Below are positions 22,781-32,527 of a stretch of 64,000 nt of DNA, piece after piece (position 1 is the first letter of the stretch; each line of letters starts with the position of its first letter). The translations under genes and the position numbers were made by a program. Under the pieces are notes generated by a model that was not told the origin of the DNA, searched no databases, and saw nothing but the letters and a program-made list of their open reading frames with translations. Source of the stretch: Amphiura filiformis (lineage: Eukaryota; Echinodermata; Ophiuroidea; Amphilepidida; Amphiuridae); contig NC_092635.1 of the NCBI RefSeq assembly GCF_039555335.1, positions 55,619,755 to 55,683,754 of the forward strand. Direction: 5' to 3'.

Positions 22781-23414
22781 CTGCACCAAGAAAGTATCCT
22801 TACACTTGGAAAAATAATCACAATTTCAAAACTGAACCATATTGGGATAAATTTGTTTTTGTAATAGATGCACTATCTAATACTACACATTATGACACCA
22901 CATTGAATCCAATGTGACCTCAAGAAGTAAAGTTACAAGCAATTGAATAGACGAAGGTCCAGTTTTAAAAGTGACAAATTGGCCTATACGAGGCGCAAAA
23001 AGATTCAAAGAAGCGCAACAAAGAGACTACACAGTTTCTTCAATGAAGCTTTATTTAAAGCAATATTTATTTCAGTTTTTACTTCTCTGTACTTTTTATA
23101 ACTTGCATTTTATTTGCCAGCTCTTTTGTTTCAGTCAGTTTTCTTTTGTTCAATTTGTTTTAAATCAAAGGCACACACAAATTAGCCATTTACCACTCTC
23201 AAACCAGATGTCTAGTCTGTGGAGTTTTGAATAGGCCAGTGTGTCACTTTTGAATCAAATGCTTGTAACTTTGCTTCTTGAAGTCACATTGGATTCAACG
23301 GGATGTCAAAATGTGCCGGATTAGAATCTATTAAAAAAACAAATTTACCCCAATATGGTTCAGTTTTGAAATTGTGATTATTTTTCCAAGTGTAAGGATA
23401 CTTTCTTGGAGCAG
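22781..23414. mobile_element. fold-back element in intron 4
   Basis: Long inverted arms: CTGCACCAAGAAAGTATCCT (22781) is answered by aggatactttcttggagcag near 23414. The arms continue with ttggaaaaataatcacaatt versus aattgtgattatttttccaa, and with ggattcaa/aaagt blocks, over about 200 bp each with scattered mismatches. Flanks TATA and CATA suggest a TA-type target. Lies wholly inside intron 4 of the two-TM gene. Confidence 0.8.
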
Positions 23415-23932
23415 CATAGTATGGTTCAACAGCTAATCAAGAAAAATGCTTATTTCCAAAATTTCAGTTGATTCAGACATTGAATTTGTGAATCATGCAT
23501 AATTGTATGTATTGCTGTGCTCCATAGGTCACTGTGTTGTAATTATTGGCTATCCACAGCAAATACAAATTGATACAAATTGGACAATGTCTTTCGTCAA
23601 ACAACAGAATTTGCAAGAAAACTTTTTTGGAGTAAATTGGTGGGATTAGACTGTGGATCACAGAGTGCCCCTTTAAATATGTGAGAAACGTATTTGTACA
23701 TTACACATTCATACACATGGCACCCCTACAAGAAGAAGAAAGATGAGGCAAAACCCAGTCACTGGGGATTTGGTCCAGATTAAAAGGGAAATAGCACCTA
23801 AAAAGACTTGACTTAAAAGTACTTTTCTTGTGGAACAGGAAGGTAAATCAATCTGTGCCTTTTAATAGTTTCTTTCACTCTTCAGAGAAGAATATGCATT
23901 TTCTGGCAGAATTCCCACCCTCTTAGCATCTA

Positions 23933-24121
23933 TTGGGCTATTCCAGTTGAAATCCACACACCCCTATGGAAGACATGACCTTAATCTTTCACATAGGAAG
24001 TGTGAATTTCAGTTGGGTTTCCCCTGAATGTGCAACTCCATTTGAAATCTACATCCCTTGTGTGGGTGATTAAGCCATGTGTTCCATAGGGGGTGTATGG
24101 ATTTCAACAGAAATAGCCAAT
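23933..24121. mobile_element. MITE family A, copy 3, in intron 4
   Basis: TTGGGCTATTCCAGTTGAAA at the left and TTTCAACAGAAATAGCCAAT at the right. The left flank is TA and the right flank TG, one base off. Diverged from copy 1 mainly at the right end. Confidence 0.8.
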
Positions 24122-24158
24122 TGGCTTGCTGATTGACTGGATATAGAGTTCCGCTTAC

Positions 24159-24295
24159 CATGAGGTTGGTGAATTCCATATGCCAATGTAGTACTGATGT
24201 GTTGAAACTATCTTGATTTCTTGAGTCTATTTCATGATTTGATGAGAAGGATTTCAACAGAAGGTTGTAGTGATCCAAACGGAGCATGAGAGCAC
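24159..24295 (-). CDS. two-TM protein, exon 4, residues 177-221
   Basis: The acceptor aaccag|gtgctc and donor ctcatg|gtaagc are both strong on the minus strand. The first two bases complete Gly176 from exon 3, and 45 codons end in phase 0. The segment lies between the two membrane spans. It has no long hydrophobic run and contains NTS and a His/Trp-rich patch (LHWHMEF). If the loop is lumenal, NTS (residues 207-209) could be glycosylated, but the topology is not established. Confidence 0.75.
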
Positions 24296-24411
24296 CTGGT
24301 TACAAAAAGACAAAAATACAGCAATAAATACACAAATCCTACAACTTCAAAATATCATACATTTTTTTATTTTTGCTTGACAAAACCAAGTGAATTGTGT
24401 TTTACTCACTA

Positions 24412-24600
24412 TTGGACTATTCCAGTTGAAAGCCATACACCCCCTATGGAATATATGACCTAAATCTTCTACACAGGGAGTGTGGATTTCAAGTGAGTTA
24501 CCTGAATAGGTGACTCCATTTGAAATCTTCAACCCCTTTGTGGGAGATTAAGATCATGTCTTCCATAGGGGGTACATGGATTTCAACTGGAATAGTCCAG
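24412..24600. mobile_element. MITE family A, copy 4, in intron 3
   Basis: TTGGACTATTCCAGTTGAAA and TTTCAACTGGAATAGTCCAG, flanked by exact TA (24410-24411 and 24601-24602), 189 bp. Both ends carry the same change relative to copy 1 (GACTAT for GGCTAT), in compensating positions. Confidence 0.85.
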
Positions 24601-24630
24601 TATGTCATCCTTCAGCAACTCCATCCCATC

Positions 24631-24809
24631 CCTTTGATAGCATGCCGGTGTTGGACAGGAAAAACTCCTATGTATTTGTGGCCTTTGAACATGTTTAAAA
24701 CAAAACTTTCAAGAGGTTACATAGAAAGTTTTGCTTTAAACATGTTCAGGGGCCAATGACACATAGGAAGCTTTTCCTGCCCAACGATTACTCACCCCTT
24801 TGATAGCAT
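24631..24809. mobile_element. hairpin insertion with flanking direct repeat, in intron 3
   Basis: ccctttgatagcat occurs directly at 24632 and 24796. Between them is a palindrome: ttggacaggaaaaactccta with gcctttgaacatgtttaaa, answered by tttaaacatgttcaggggcc and aggaagcttttcctgcccaa. A short hairpin element with a roughly 14-bp duplicated target would explain this. The right direct repeat lies only a few bases beyond the donor of exon 3. Confidence 0.55.
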
Positions 24810-24815
24810 ACTCAC

Positions 24816-25019
24816 CATGAATGATCTGGAAGCCGACATAAACACCAACAGTGAGACCAATACAAATCAACACCAGTCCCCATACTTCTTTGCTTGTTAA
24901 TCTCATATCTTCCATCTCGGGCCAAACACTGATGCCACCCCCAACATTTGCACTGCTCACTTTGGATTTAGCTGCATGAAATTTCTGCTCCAATATTTTT
25001 TGTTTTTGTAAAGCCCTAC
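24816..25019 (-). CDS. two-TM protein, exon 3, residues 108-176
   Basis: Acceptor tttacag|gtaggg and donor attcatg|gtgagt on the minus strand. The exon carries two bases, 67 codons and one base, matching its neighbours. It encodes a Gln/Lys helix-prone stretch (RALQKQKILEQKFHAAKSK), a Gly-rich turn (VGGG), an acidic WPEMEDM motif and the first membrane segment at about residues 154-174 (VWGLVLICIGLTVGVYVGFQ). Confidence 0.8.
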
Positions 25020-25079
25020 CTGTAAAGATCCATCATTAATTATTGCATAAAAACATAAAATTGGTTACAAAGAGGACTA

Positions 25080-25669
25080 CTGTATAAGTGGTAATTTTCG
25101 CGTACAGTTATTTTCGCGAATTGGAGTGAGAGAGACATTGTTATTTTCGCGATTGCTTAGTCTTGCCCTATACTTGCAATACATTATACATATTCGCGAG
25201 GTGTTAATTTCGCGGATGGCACTCCATTGAATTTGTCCCTTATAATTTGGCTGGTCCAAATATTTATGTGCAATATTTTGTTATGTTATTTATTAATTGC
25301 TGTTTTATTAAATTAAATTCTTTAGTGCATCTGTGGTATGTGTGGGGTGTGTACATGGAGGGCTGATAGTTCGGGTGTGAGTGTATGTAAGGGGTGTGTG
25401 TGTATGTAAGGTGTGTGTGGAGAAGATGTAGGAGTGTGTGAGCTGTGTGACTGTGAGATTTTGCCTCAACAAGTGCAATTAATTTCTTTGAGTAATTTTA
25501 TGGTGTTTTCATGTATATTTTTTATGTCTTTTAATGTAAACATTGCAAATGTAATAATTCATGTAATTTGGCCTATGGGCCACGAATTTGAAATAAATTT
25601 AATCTGAATCTGAATCCATTCGTGAAATCTGTGAAAATAAAACCCTCGCGAAAATTACCACTATTACAG
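25080..25669. mobile_element. 590-bp element with GTGGTAATTTTCGCG ends, in intron 2
   Basis: Left CTGTATAAGTGGTAATTTTC and right GAAAATTACCACTATTACAG are inverted ends, flanked by TA (25078-25079 and 25670-25671). Additional ttttcgcg motifs repeat inside the left part. The middle (about 25261-25615) looks foreign: a GT-rich run near 25340-25440, then a tail ending aaatttaatctgaatctgaa, which resembles a non-LTR retroposon 3' end inserted in the MITE. Confidence 0.75.
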
Positions 25670-25703
25670 TATATCATGCTAAGCCAATCAGAGACGGCGA
25701 GTA

Positions 25704-26061
25704 CCCGCTAGTCCGAAGGACCGCTAGTCCGAAGGTTCGCTAGTCCGAAGGTTCACTAGTCCGAACACGTATTTCAATGGAGGACGTGACGGTCGCTAGT
25801 CCGAATTCGCAAAAAGGTTTGCTAGTCCGAAAAAAAAAAGTCCGAAGGTTCGCTAGTCCGAAGGTTCGCTAGTCCGAATTTATTAAAAGGTTCGCTAGCC
25901 CGAATTGTTAATCAGGTTCGCTAATCCGAATCAAAAAAAGGTGCTCTAGTCCGAATTTTAAATAAGGTCCGCTAGTCCGAATTTTATATAAGGTTCGCTA
26001 GTCTGAATGATAAATAAGGCCCGCTAGTCCGAATTCTTAATAAGGTCCGCTAGTCTGAATT
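25704..26061 (+). repeat. CTAGTCCGAA array, forward arm
   Basis: About 16 copies of ggttcgctagtccgaa. Spacing is 15-16 bp at the outer end and about 26 bp further in, with AT-rich filler. Mirror image of 26573-26873. Confidence 0.9.
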
Positions 26062-26464
26062 TTCTTTAAAGAACCTGATCAGCGCCACCATACACCGGTC
26101 TCAAAATGTATTGGAGGTGTTTGATCAAATATAGCGTGTTACCTGTGCACACAGGTTCACAACATTGTTCATGTTTTGCATTGTTTCTTTAAAAGTAATG
26201 ATGGCAAGTACATAAAAGTATACATTTTCAGAAAGGAAACAATGCAAGTAACCCAATAAGTTTCCAAATCGATGAAAACTGTATATTTATGTTCTAAAGA
26301 CACAAAAAGTATACATGGTATAGGCCTAGATGCTGTTTTTCTAAAGTATTTGAATATTTATTCCTTTTAAAAATTACTGATGTAGGTTTTGCAGAATGAA
26401 TGAAATTGCAATCAAATATACACCATCGCCTCAATGGTAATGGAAATAATTCAAAACAACAACA

Positions 26465-26572
26465 AGTTCTTTCTTTCTTTCCTTCTTTCTTTCTTTCTTC
26501 CTTTCTTCCTTCCTTCCTTCCTTCCTTCCTTTCTTTCTTTCTTTCTTTCTTTTTTTCTTTCTTTCTTTCTTA
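26465..26572. repeat. (CTTT)n/(CTTC)n microsatellite
   Basis: A pyrimidine tract of about 108 bp between the two CTAGTCCGAA arms, immediately beside the reverse arm. Confidence 0.95.
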
Positions 26573-26873
26573 AATTCGGACTAGCGGACCTTATTTAAAA
26601 TTCGGACTAGCGAACCTTATTTATAATTCGGACTAGCGAACCCTAAATCAAATTGAATTAGCGGACATGATTTTAAATTCGGACTAGCGAACCTTATATA
26701 TAATTCGGACTAGCGAGCCTTATTTAAAATTCGGACTAGCGAACCTTGTTAAAAATTCGGACTAGCGGACCTTATTTAGAATTGAATAGAGAACCTTCGG
26801 ACTAGCGGACCTTCGGACTAGCGAACCTTCGGACTAGCGAACCTTCGGACTGGCGGGCCTTCGGACTAGTGGG
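26573..26873 (-). repeat. CTAGTCCGAA array, reverse arm
   Basis: About 14 units of ttcggactagcgaacctt, the reverse complement of the forward arm. They again show about 26-bp spacing near the centre and 15-16 bp at the outer end. Together the arms could fold into a stem of about 300 bp around a 510-bp loop. Lies in intron 2 of the two-TM gene. Confidence 0.9.
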
Positions 26874-27186
26874 CTGTAACCTCAGAGACGTGGTAAGAAT
26901 AGCCAGTAGAGCAGAAGCGGATTAAACTTAAAATTGCCAAGAGATCTAAATCAAATCTTTGTTTTGATTGGCTGTACTCATTATATCACGGATATTGATA
27001 AATCATAGGCACTGAACAATGCTGTAAGAAAGGCAATATATTGCCCATATATGGAGTTAAGTTTAAATTTAGGACAGGAATGGGTGATTCCATTTGGAAA
27101 CCATCAGGGTGAATTGGCAATGCTTGGAATATTGAGATATTATCTAGAATTATAAAGTTGATTATAATTGGCACATCAGCGGGTGT

Positions 27187-27303
27187 AGACTTTAAATGGA
27201 GTTGCCCATTCAGGTAACTCATTTGAAATTCACATTCCCTGTGTGGAAGATTGAGGTCATGTCTTTCATAGGGGGGGTATGGATTTTGACTGGAATAGCC
27301 CAA
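27187..27303. mobile_element. MITE family A, truncated copy 5, in intron 2
   Basis: Only the right part is kept (aattcacattccctgtgtgg through tggaatagccca). The left end is missing. Confidence 0.65.
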
Positions 27304-27772
27304 AAATGACAGTGCACATTAATTTCTGGCTATTTATGAGACACTGATTCTGGTGGTCAGCTGTTTACCTTAAGCTCCCAAGGAAAACATGATTTTGGAA
27401 GCCAAAAAAGGCACCTCGATTTAAAAAAAATGTGATTTTCCTCAAACATGCAAAAACAAAAAAATGGGGTTTTTTTTTCTTACAAAGTGAAGAAAAAAAC
27501 CTTAAATTACACCCTAAATTACTTGTTATTCATGATTGGAAACCACAGAAATACTGCTACTAAAGAAACTAGAAAAGTTATTTCTAAGTGGTTTTTAAGT
27601 CTTTTGGTCAAAGAGTTTCAAAGTTGTATGTTTAATTACTTTTGCTTCTATTGAACAGCTAGCAATGCATACTAATACAACATGTCCCCGACTATTCAAT
27701 AGAAGCAAGAGTACGGTAATTTAAATGTACAACTTTATCCAGCTTCAAAATTGGGGGAAAGATTATGTTTAC

Positions 27773-27954
27773 CTGGTGTCTGCCTGAGTTGTTTCAATCC
27801 AGGACTGATCTGTTTCTCTCCATTGATGATATCATCTTCAGATTGTAGTCTGTCTCGTAGAGGATCAATGGCGGTTACTTTACCATTCCTTGCTGGAGTC
27901 CTCATTGGCGTCATAGCAATGGGTAGTCTACCAGGAGTTTTCTCAAATTGGGCC
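27773..27954 (-). CDS. two-TM protein, exon 2, residues 47-108
   Basis: The acceptor aaaacag|ggccca and donor caccag|gtaaac define 182 bp in phase with exons 1 and 3. The encoded segment is rich in Ser/Thr-Pro sites: KTPGR (53-54), MTP (62-63), RTP (66-67), SP (97-98) and QTPG (106-107). Several have basic residues nearby, as in CDK target sites. No folded domain is obvious, so this looks like a regulated, disordered N-terminal region exposed to kinases. Confidence 0.8.
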
Positions 27955-28352
27955 CTGTTTTTATAGATTGGACAAAATTATGATTTATATCACAAGTTTA
28001 TAGAAGTTTTCAACATTAAGACTCCAAATAAGGGAAACAATAACACACCCCTCTGGTTGGAGATGCACAGGATAAAAAAGGGTAATATTAAGTCTATTGT
28101 ATTGATTTGAATTCAATGCAATGATAATGTTGGATCTTACATGCCACAATGCTTGCATTTTAATAACCATGCATATGATGCATTAATTGTTGTACATAAT
28201 ACATGTATGTTATAGTGCAACTTTAAAGTCATGGATTTTGTTCTTTAAGTCATGGATTTTGTTCTTTAATATGTGTGTGTATAAACCATCTTTATTTTTT
28301 CTTTCTATGTTAAAACATTTGTGAATGTGTTTAATAGTTCTGAAGCTATTAA

Positions 28353-28537
28353 GCTACTTGCAGTTCCGCCATTATGCACTATGTGCGGGGAGAGCCTCGA
28401 ACTGGCAGCATACATGAAAGGAAGAATTATGTAACCTTACACAGAACGTTATGACTAGTTCAATTCCCATTCATGTATGCTGCCAGTTCGAGGCTCTCCC
28501 CGCACATAGTGCATAATGGCGGAACCGTGCAAGTAGC
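28353..28537. repeat. hairpin with 66-bp arms in intron 1
   Basis: The arms at 28353-28418 and 28471-28537 are almost perfect inverted copies (gctacttgcagttccgccat ... atggcggaaccgtgcaagtagc), with a loop of about 52 bp. Only a few mismatches are seen, so it is young or maintained. Probably a short fold-back MITE; a structured RNA is an alternative. Confidence 0.85.
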
Positions 28538-28687
28538 GAATGGGCTTATGGCTGAGTTACTTTTTGTGGAGTATTTATGTGCATCTGTAAAGCAGCATGG
28601 TTTGCAAAGCATGGGCATATCATTATGTTTGTGATTTGTAAATGGTTTGCACTGAGCATGTCTTTCAAGTGTTTGATTTCAGTGTAC

Positions 28688-28845
28688 CTGATTTGAGTCA
28701 CATCCAATGGTTGTAACACCTCCAATGACTCATCTTGGCTGCTATCTGCCCCTTCTCCAGATGGCAGAGTGATGTGACGTCTTGATCGTCTCCGACGGCC
28801 AGTTGATCCGGTTTTACTTGAAGACATTGTATCAACATTTGGAAA
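28688..28845 (-). CDS. two-TM protein, exon 1 with start codon, residues 1-47
   Basis: The donor atcag|gtacac is in phase with exon 2. The chosen start is the ATG at 28825-28827 (MSSSKTGSTGRRRRSRRHIT). An upstream in-frame ATG at 28851 falls inside a probable acceptor (gcacaatgcag|tttcc), so the exon likely starts at 28845 with an untranslated leader spliced on. The N terminus is Ser-rich, then strongly basic (RRRRSRR), then acidic. The joined five exons give 275 residues with no internal stops, good splice sites and consistent phases, so this is very likely a real host gene. I do not recognise the family. A basic disordered N terminus plus two C-terminal membrane spans fits an ER or nuclear-envelope protein, but that is inference. 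Confidence 0.75.
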
Positions 28846-28883
28846 CTGCATTGTGCAAGAACATCAAACTTGAATGTGAAAAT

Positions 28884-28920
28884 AGTATGTTTTTATTTAT
28901 TTATTTATTTATTTATTTCT
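28884..28920. repeat. (ATTT)n run
   Basis: Seven or so tttatttattta units followed by ttatttaacctgggg, similar to the ends of retroposon tails. Confidence 0.7.
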
Positions 28921-29739
28921 TATTTAACCTGGGGTGACCAATCAATGCACTGGCACTGTTCTCCCTTGGTTCCCAGGTAAACATTTGACAGCTGTTTTGA
29001 TCAGCTGTCAAACTTGTTTTAAATCCATGGACATTTTGATTCTTGACAACTTTTGATTCTTGACATTTTGATTCTTGACAACTTTTAAGTTGAAACACTA
29101 GCTCCTACACTTTTTAAAATGGCATATACAGATTTCGCATACAATTTCCCTTCAATTCGCATACAATTTCCCTTCAGAAAATACCTACTTTTTATATGGT
29201 TGGGTGAATATTTATGAACTTATGTTGACTTAAAGTTTTGACGGTGTATATGCATTAAAAAGTTAGGATGTACACAAAAGATGCGAGTTCCAAACTCATG
29301 GCCATATAGATAAACTAACCATATGTAACAATTCATTAAATTAAGAAAGGGAGCAAACAAATTGGCTAAAGGGATTTTTTCTCTGTATATATGCAAGTAG
29401 GTATGCTCACAAATGGACATTGGTGACACCCTGTGTTAATAAACTGCGACCATACTCAGAAGAACCCCTTCCCACTCTTGGCTAAGGAAATATGTTTTGT
29501 TTGTAGGGGTGTCTATTCTTCCACATCCTTCCATAGAATCTTCTAGTTTTAGTGGCGAGGTGAGAGGTCTCCTCCCCCTTCTACGTGCCTACGACCAATG
29601 CATCAACCATCTTATTGTCAAGATCGTTGATCAGCGAATCAGCATGATTGTTTATCACCTCTGTGTTTTTGCTTGTGTACACTTGGTGCACAGCACAGAC
29701 CAAGGAAGTAATGAAAAAAATAACTTTACATAGACTTAC

Positions 29740-29900
29740 TTGAAAATGATGTCACTTGACAACGAAAAATTGGCAGACCTCATGAATAATTAATGGCGCA
29801 AAAATGACACTGCCAGAGCCTAAGTAAAACAGTGATCAGCATAATATCAAGATTTACGTTCAAAAGTATGAACTCTCCTCAGATCATATGTGGCAGTTAT
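29740..29900 (-). other. candidate non-coding first exon of the two-TM gene
   Basis: A consensus donor (ttcaa|gtaagtc, minus strand) ends at 29740 and would splice to the acceptor at 28845. The upstream limit is unknown, and no ATG in this piece is in frame with the protein. Offered only as the best visible source of a 5' UTR. Confidence 0.3.
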
Positions 29901-29930
29901 TATTTTCCTATCCATGTACTTTGTGCATTA

Positions 29931-30029
29931 GGCCAAGTAAAAAGTAAAACATGTTTCTTGTTCACTTCCGTTTTCTCCTTTTAAGCCACTTCACAGTTTT
30001 TTTATTTTATTAAATTCAGTTATAACTTT
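29931..30029. mobile_element. MITE family B, truncated copy 4
   Basis: Starts TTA|GGCCAAGTAAAAAGTAAAAC. It later has cagttataacttttcaa, which matches the inner part of the copy at 34488-34862 in reverse. It is cut off where a (CAAT)n run begins. Confidence 0.65.
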
Positions 30030-30245
30030 TCAATCAATCAATCAATTTATTTCATCCATCCATATACAACAATATAATTATGATACAATGAGTTACAATA
30101 AGGATGTATTTTATATACAATAATATAATGGAAAAAGCAACTATTTTTATGAAAAACGTCAATGAGATGGATGAGGACACTGCTAAACGCAGAGCGTGAG
30201 GTGCAGTGTCCTCGGCCTAAAGTTACAACATACAACATTTAACCA
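30030..30245 (-). mobile_element. non-LTR retroposon 3' end (minus orientation)
   Basis: Read on the plus strand it begins with (AATC)n, then tttatttcatccatccata. On the minus strand this is a 3' tail ending aaataaattgattgattg, typical of CR1-like LINEs or SINEs using them. No RT frame remains. It was probably inserted into the family B MITE at 30029. Confidence 0.45.
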
Positions 30246-30249
30246 AAAA

Positions 30250-30869
30250 ATAAAATACGCTCGCTACAATTTTCACTAAAAATCGTGCACTGAGTGCCTA
30301 TGGAAGAGATAGTGAAAGCAAGCAGTTATGGCCACAAGGCTGTCCATGCACTGGGCACACAATTTGGAGTGAAATGATACACAATTGGAAAATATAAAAC
30401 TGATGGTAAACTAAATAATTTTATGCGCTATAAAAAATGGAACATTTGGAATAGTTTCATCAAGAGGCATTTATTTTATGACATGTTTTGTGATTTGCCC
30501 CATTAAGTGCAATGGTAAGTGTGCCCTTCGTGTCCGAGGGGGCGAGATGGAACGGCCAAATCTTGTTAAAAGCGACCAATGGCATTGCCAATGGGAAGAA
30601 GCTATCTATCACAAGTGACGTCATGCCGACCAACAGAATAGGTACTGTATATATATATGATTATTATAGGACTAGTACTAGTTTTTAGTAGAACCCCACT
30701 TCCATATTTTATACGTAAACAGTGACAATCACAAACCAAATCACCAGACCAGACCACTGAAGAACCTTGCCAAAAACTATAGCTGGTGCAAGTTCATTTT
30801 GGTTCAACTTGCAACTTGCAACATCGTGGATTGAAATAGAACAGCGTACACACAGCTGGGCGCAGCAGT
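30250..30869. other. no gene seen
   Basis: A TGACGTCA octamer (30616-30623) and a TATATATATA run near 30650 are present, without an ORF that would make them a convincing promoter. Confidence 0.35.
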
Positions 30870-31170
30870 TATACGAACTGCGCTTTGCGTTTTGCGTGAA
30901 GATGCATGCTTTTGTGAATTTATGCGTGCGTAAGTTGGAACTTTATTGACTTGCGCAGTAACAAAAACCGAATAATTCCCGCCTAATAAGAGCCGATCAT
31001 AGTATAGTAACTTAAGTAAGCTAAATTAAGGGGTACTACACCCCTCGCCCTGGCACCCCTGCCCAATTTTGTGCCTATTTTTGCATTTTTCTCAAAAATT
31101 ATAGTGCATTGGTGACAAGTAAGATATATATTATATAGGGGCAAGGACTACAACTACTGCACTGGAAATT
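30870..31170 (+). repeat. long inverted duplication, left arm (301 bp)
   Basis: From ttatacgaactgcgctttgc to gcactggaaatt. Nearly identical to the reverse complement of 35108-35409, with only a few mismatches and a small AT difference. It includes a TTAAGGGGTACTACACCCC motif (31027) that elsewhere marks the tip of a TTAA-type MITE, yet the arm extends about 155 bp beyond it. Confidence 0.9.
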
Positions 31171-32149
31171 TTATTTCAACACAGACAACAATTGTGGAGT
31201 TACATTCAAAAATGAGGGAAAACCGATATTTAATCAATAAATCAATAAGGTCATGTGTCATATGGTGGGGCACATTTGCGTTACAAGCACTGATTTTGAT
31301 CGTTTGTCTTCCTTTTCACTAAAATTGATACATATCTAAAACTATACATCTCACACCAGCAAAACTATACATTTTTGGAAAGCTTATGTTCCAAGGAATC
31401 CAACTATGCAAAATTGAAGTTGGTATATAGGGTGCGTAAGAAAATATATAGGGTGATATCATGAAAAAATTTAATTTTACTAGTAAATTGATTATTTATT
31501 GCATTTGCTACTGGTATGGAATACCTCAAATGAAATCTAATTTTGTGACAGGCCACACTATGAGCTTTAATAAAATGTATACTTTTGCTATGTTATGATT
31601 GACCAAAGTGGTGATACAGGGTGCGAAAATATACGTGGTCACATGTCATAAGTTGGGTACAATTTCCATTACATGGTCAAAAATGACAAAAAATGTATTT
31701 TTGGATATGTTGTATATTGACAACATCTAATAATTAACACCATTTTTAACCTTATCACATGCTTAATTTTTGAGATAATGCTTAATTACCAATTAATTAA
31801 TACACAGGTGTCTATGTAAATCTCAATTTTCAAATGCGTTTTTCTCAAATCGGACATCAATTACAAAAATGACTGTAAAATGTTTATTTTATGCAAGAAT
31901 GTCATCAGATTTGGAGGATATGGTCTCAATACATTAATGCTTCAAATGAACTATTTAAAATAATTGTACGTATGTTAATTACATTGTGAAGGTCAATGAC
32001 CTTTTTACGAGTAATTAGCGAGATGGTTATTCTATTATAAAAGGAAATGAATATCAAGAAGAGAAATGTACATTAGCATGTTGCTAAATATACTGAAATT
32101 CAACTAGGATTTCATTAAAAATTTTAAAAAAATGGAACATTATAACCAT

Positions 32150-32527
32150 TTAAGGTGGTACTACACCCCTTGATGAATTTGTGACTATTTCTCTCATTCT
32201 CTCAAAAAATAATAACACATTGGTAACAAAAGTTATGTAAATTATAGGAGTATTAGGAATCAAGTTACTACACTGGAATTTCAGTGACTCGAGACAAGCG
32301 GTATACTTTATTTATGATAAAAGAGGTACCGCTAGAATGTACCTCATTTTTTAACTTATATAATGAACCCCTTTGTCTTGAATCACTGAAATTTCAGTGA
32401 TTGCCCCAATAATATACATAACTTTTGTTACCAGTGTGTACACAAAATGTAGTAATTTTGTAGTTACTTTTTGAGAAAAATGCAAAATTAGTCACAAAAT
32501 TTATCAGGGGGTGTAGTACCACCTTAA
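32150..32527. mobile_element. 378-bp palindromic MITE with TTAA ends
   Basis: TTAAGGTGGTACTACACCCC at the left and GGGGTGTAGTACCACCTTAA at the right are perfect inverted 20-mers with TTAA tips. The arms continue to match inwards (aacacattggtaacaaaagttatg versus aacttttgttaccagtgtg). Same family as the motifs at 31027, 35249 and 35456. Confidence 0.85.

Noticed and set aside
25704..26873. CRISPR array
   Set aside because: Repeats are direct within each arm, but the spacers are short AT filler, units are diverged, the arms are mirror images, and the DNA is clearly eukaryotic.
26986..27303. 105-residue minus-strand frame
   Set aside because: Its first part is a truncated family A MITE; the gene on this strand has its true exons elsewhere with correct phases.
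30616..30623. TGACGTCA (CRE-like) octamer as a promoter
   Set aside because: No transcript start or coding exon nearby; single octamers occur by chance and also appear inside MITEs here.
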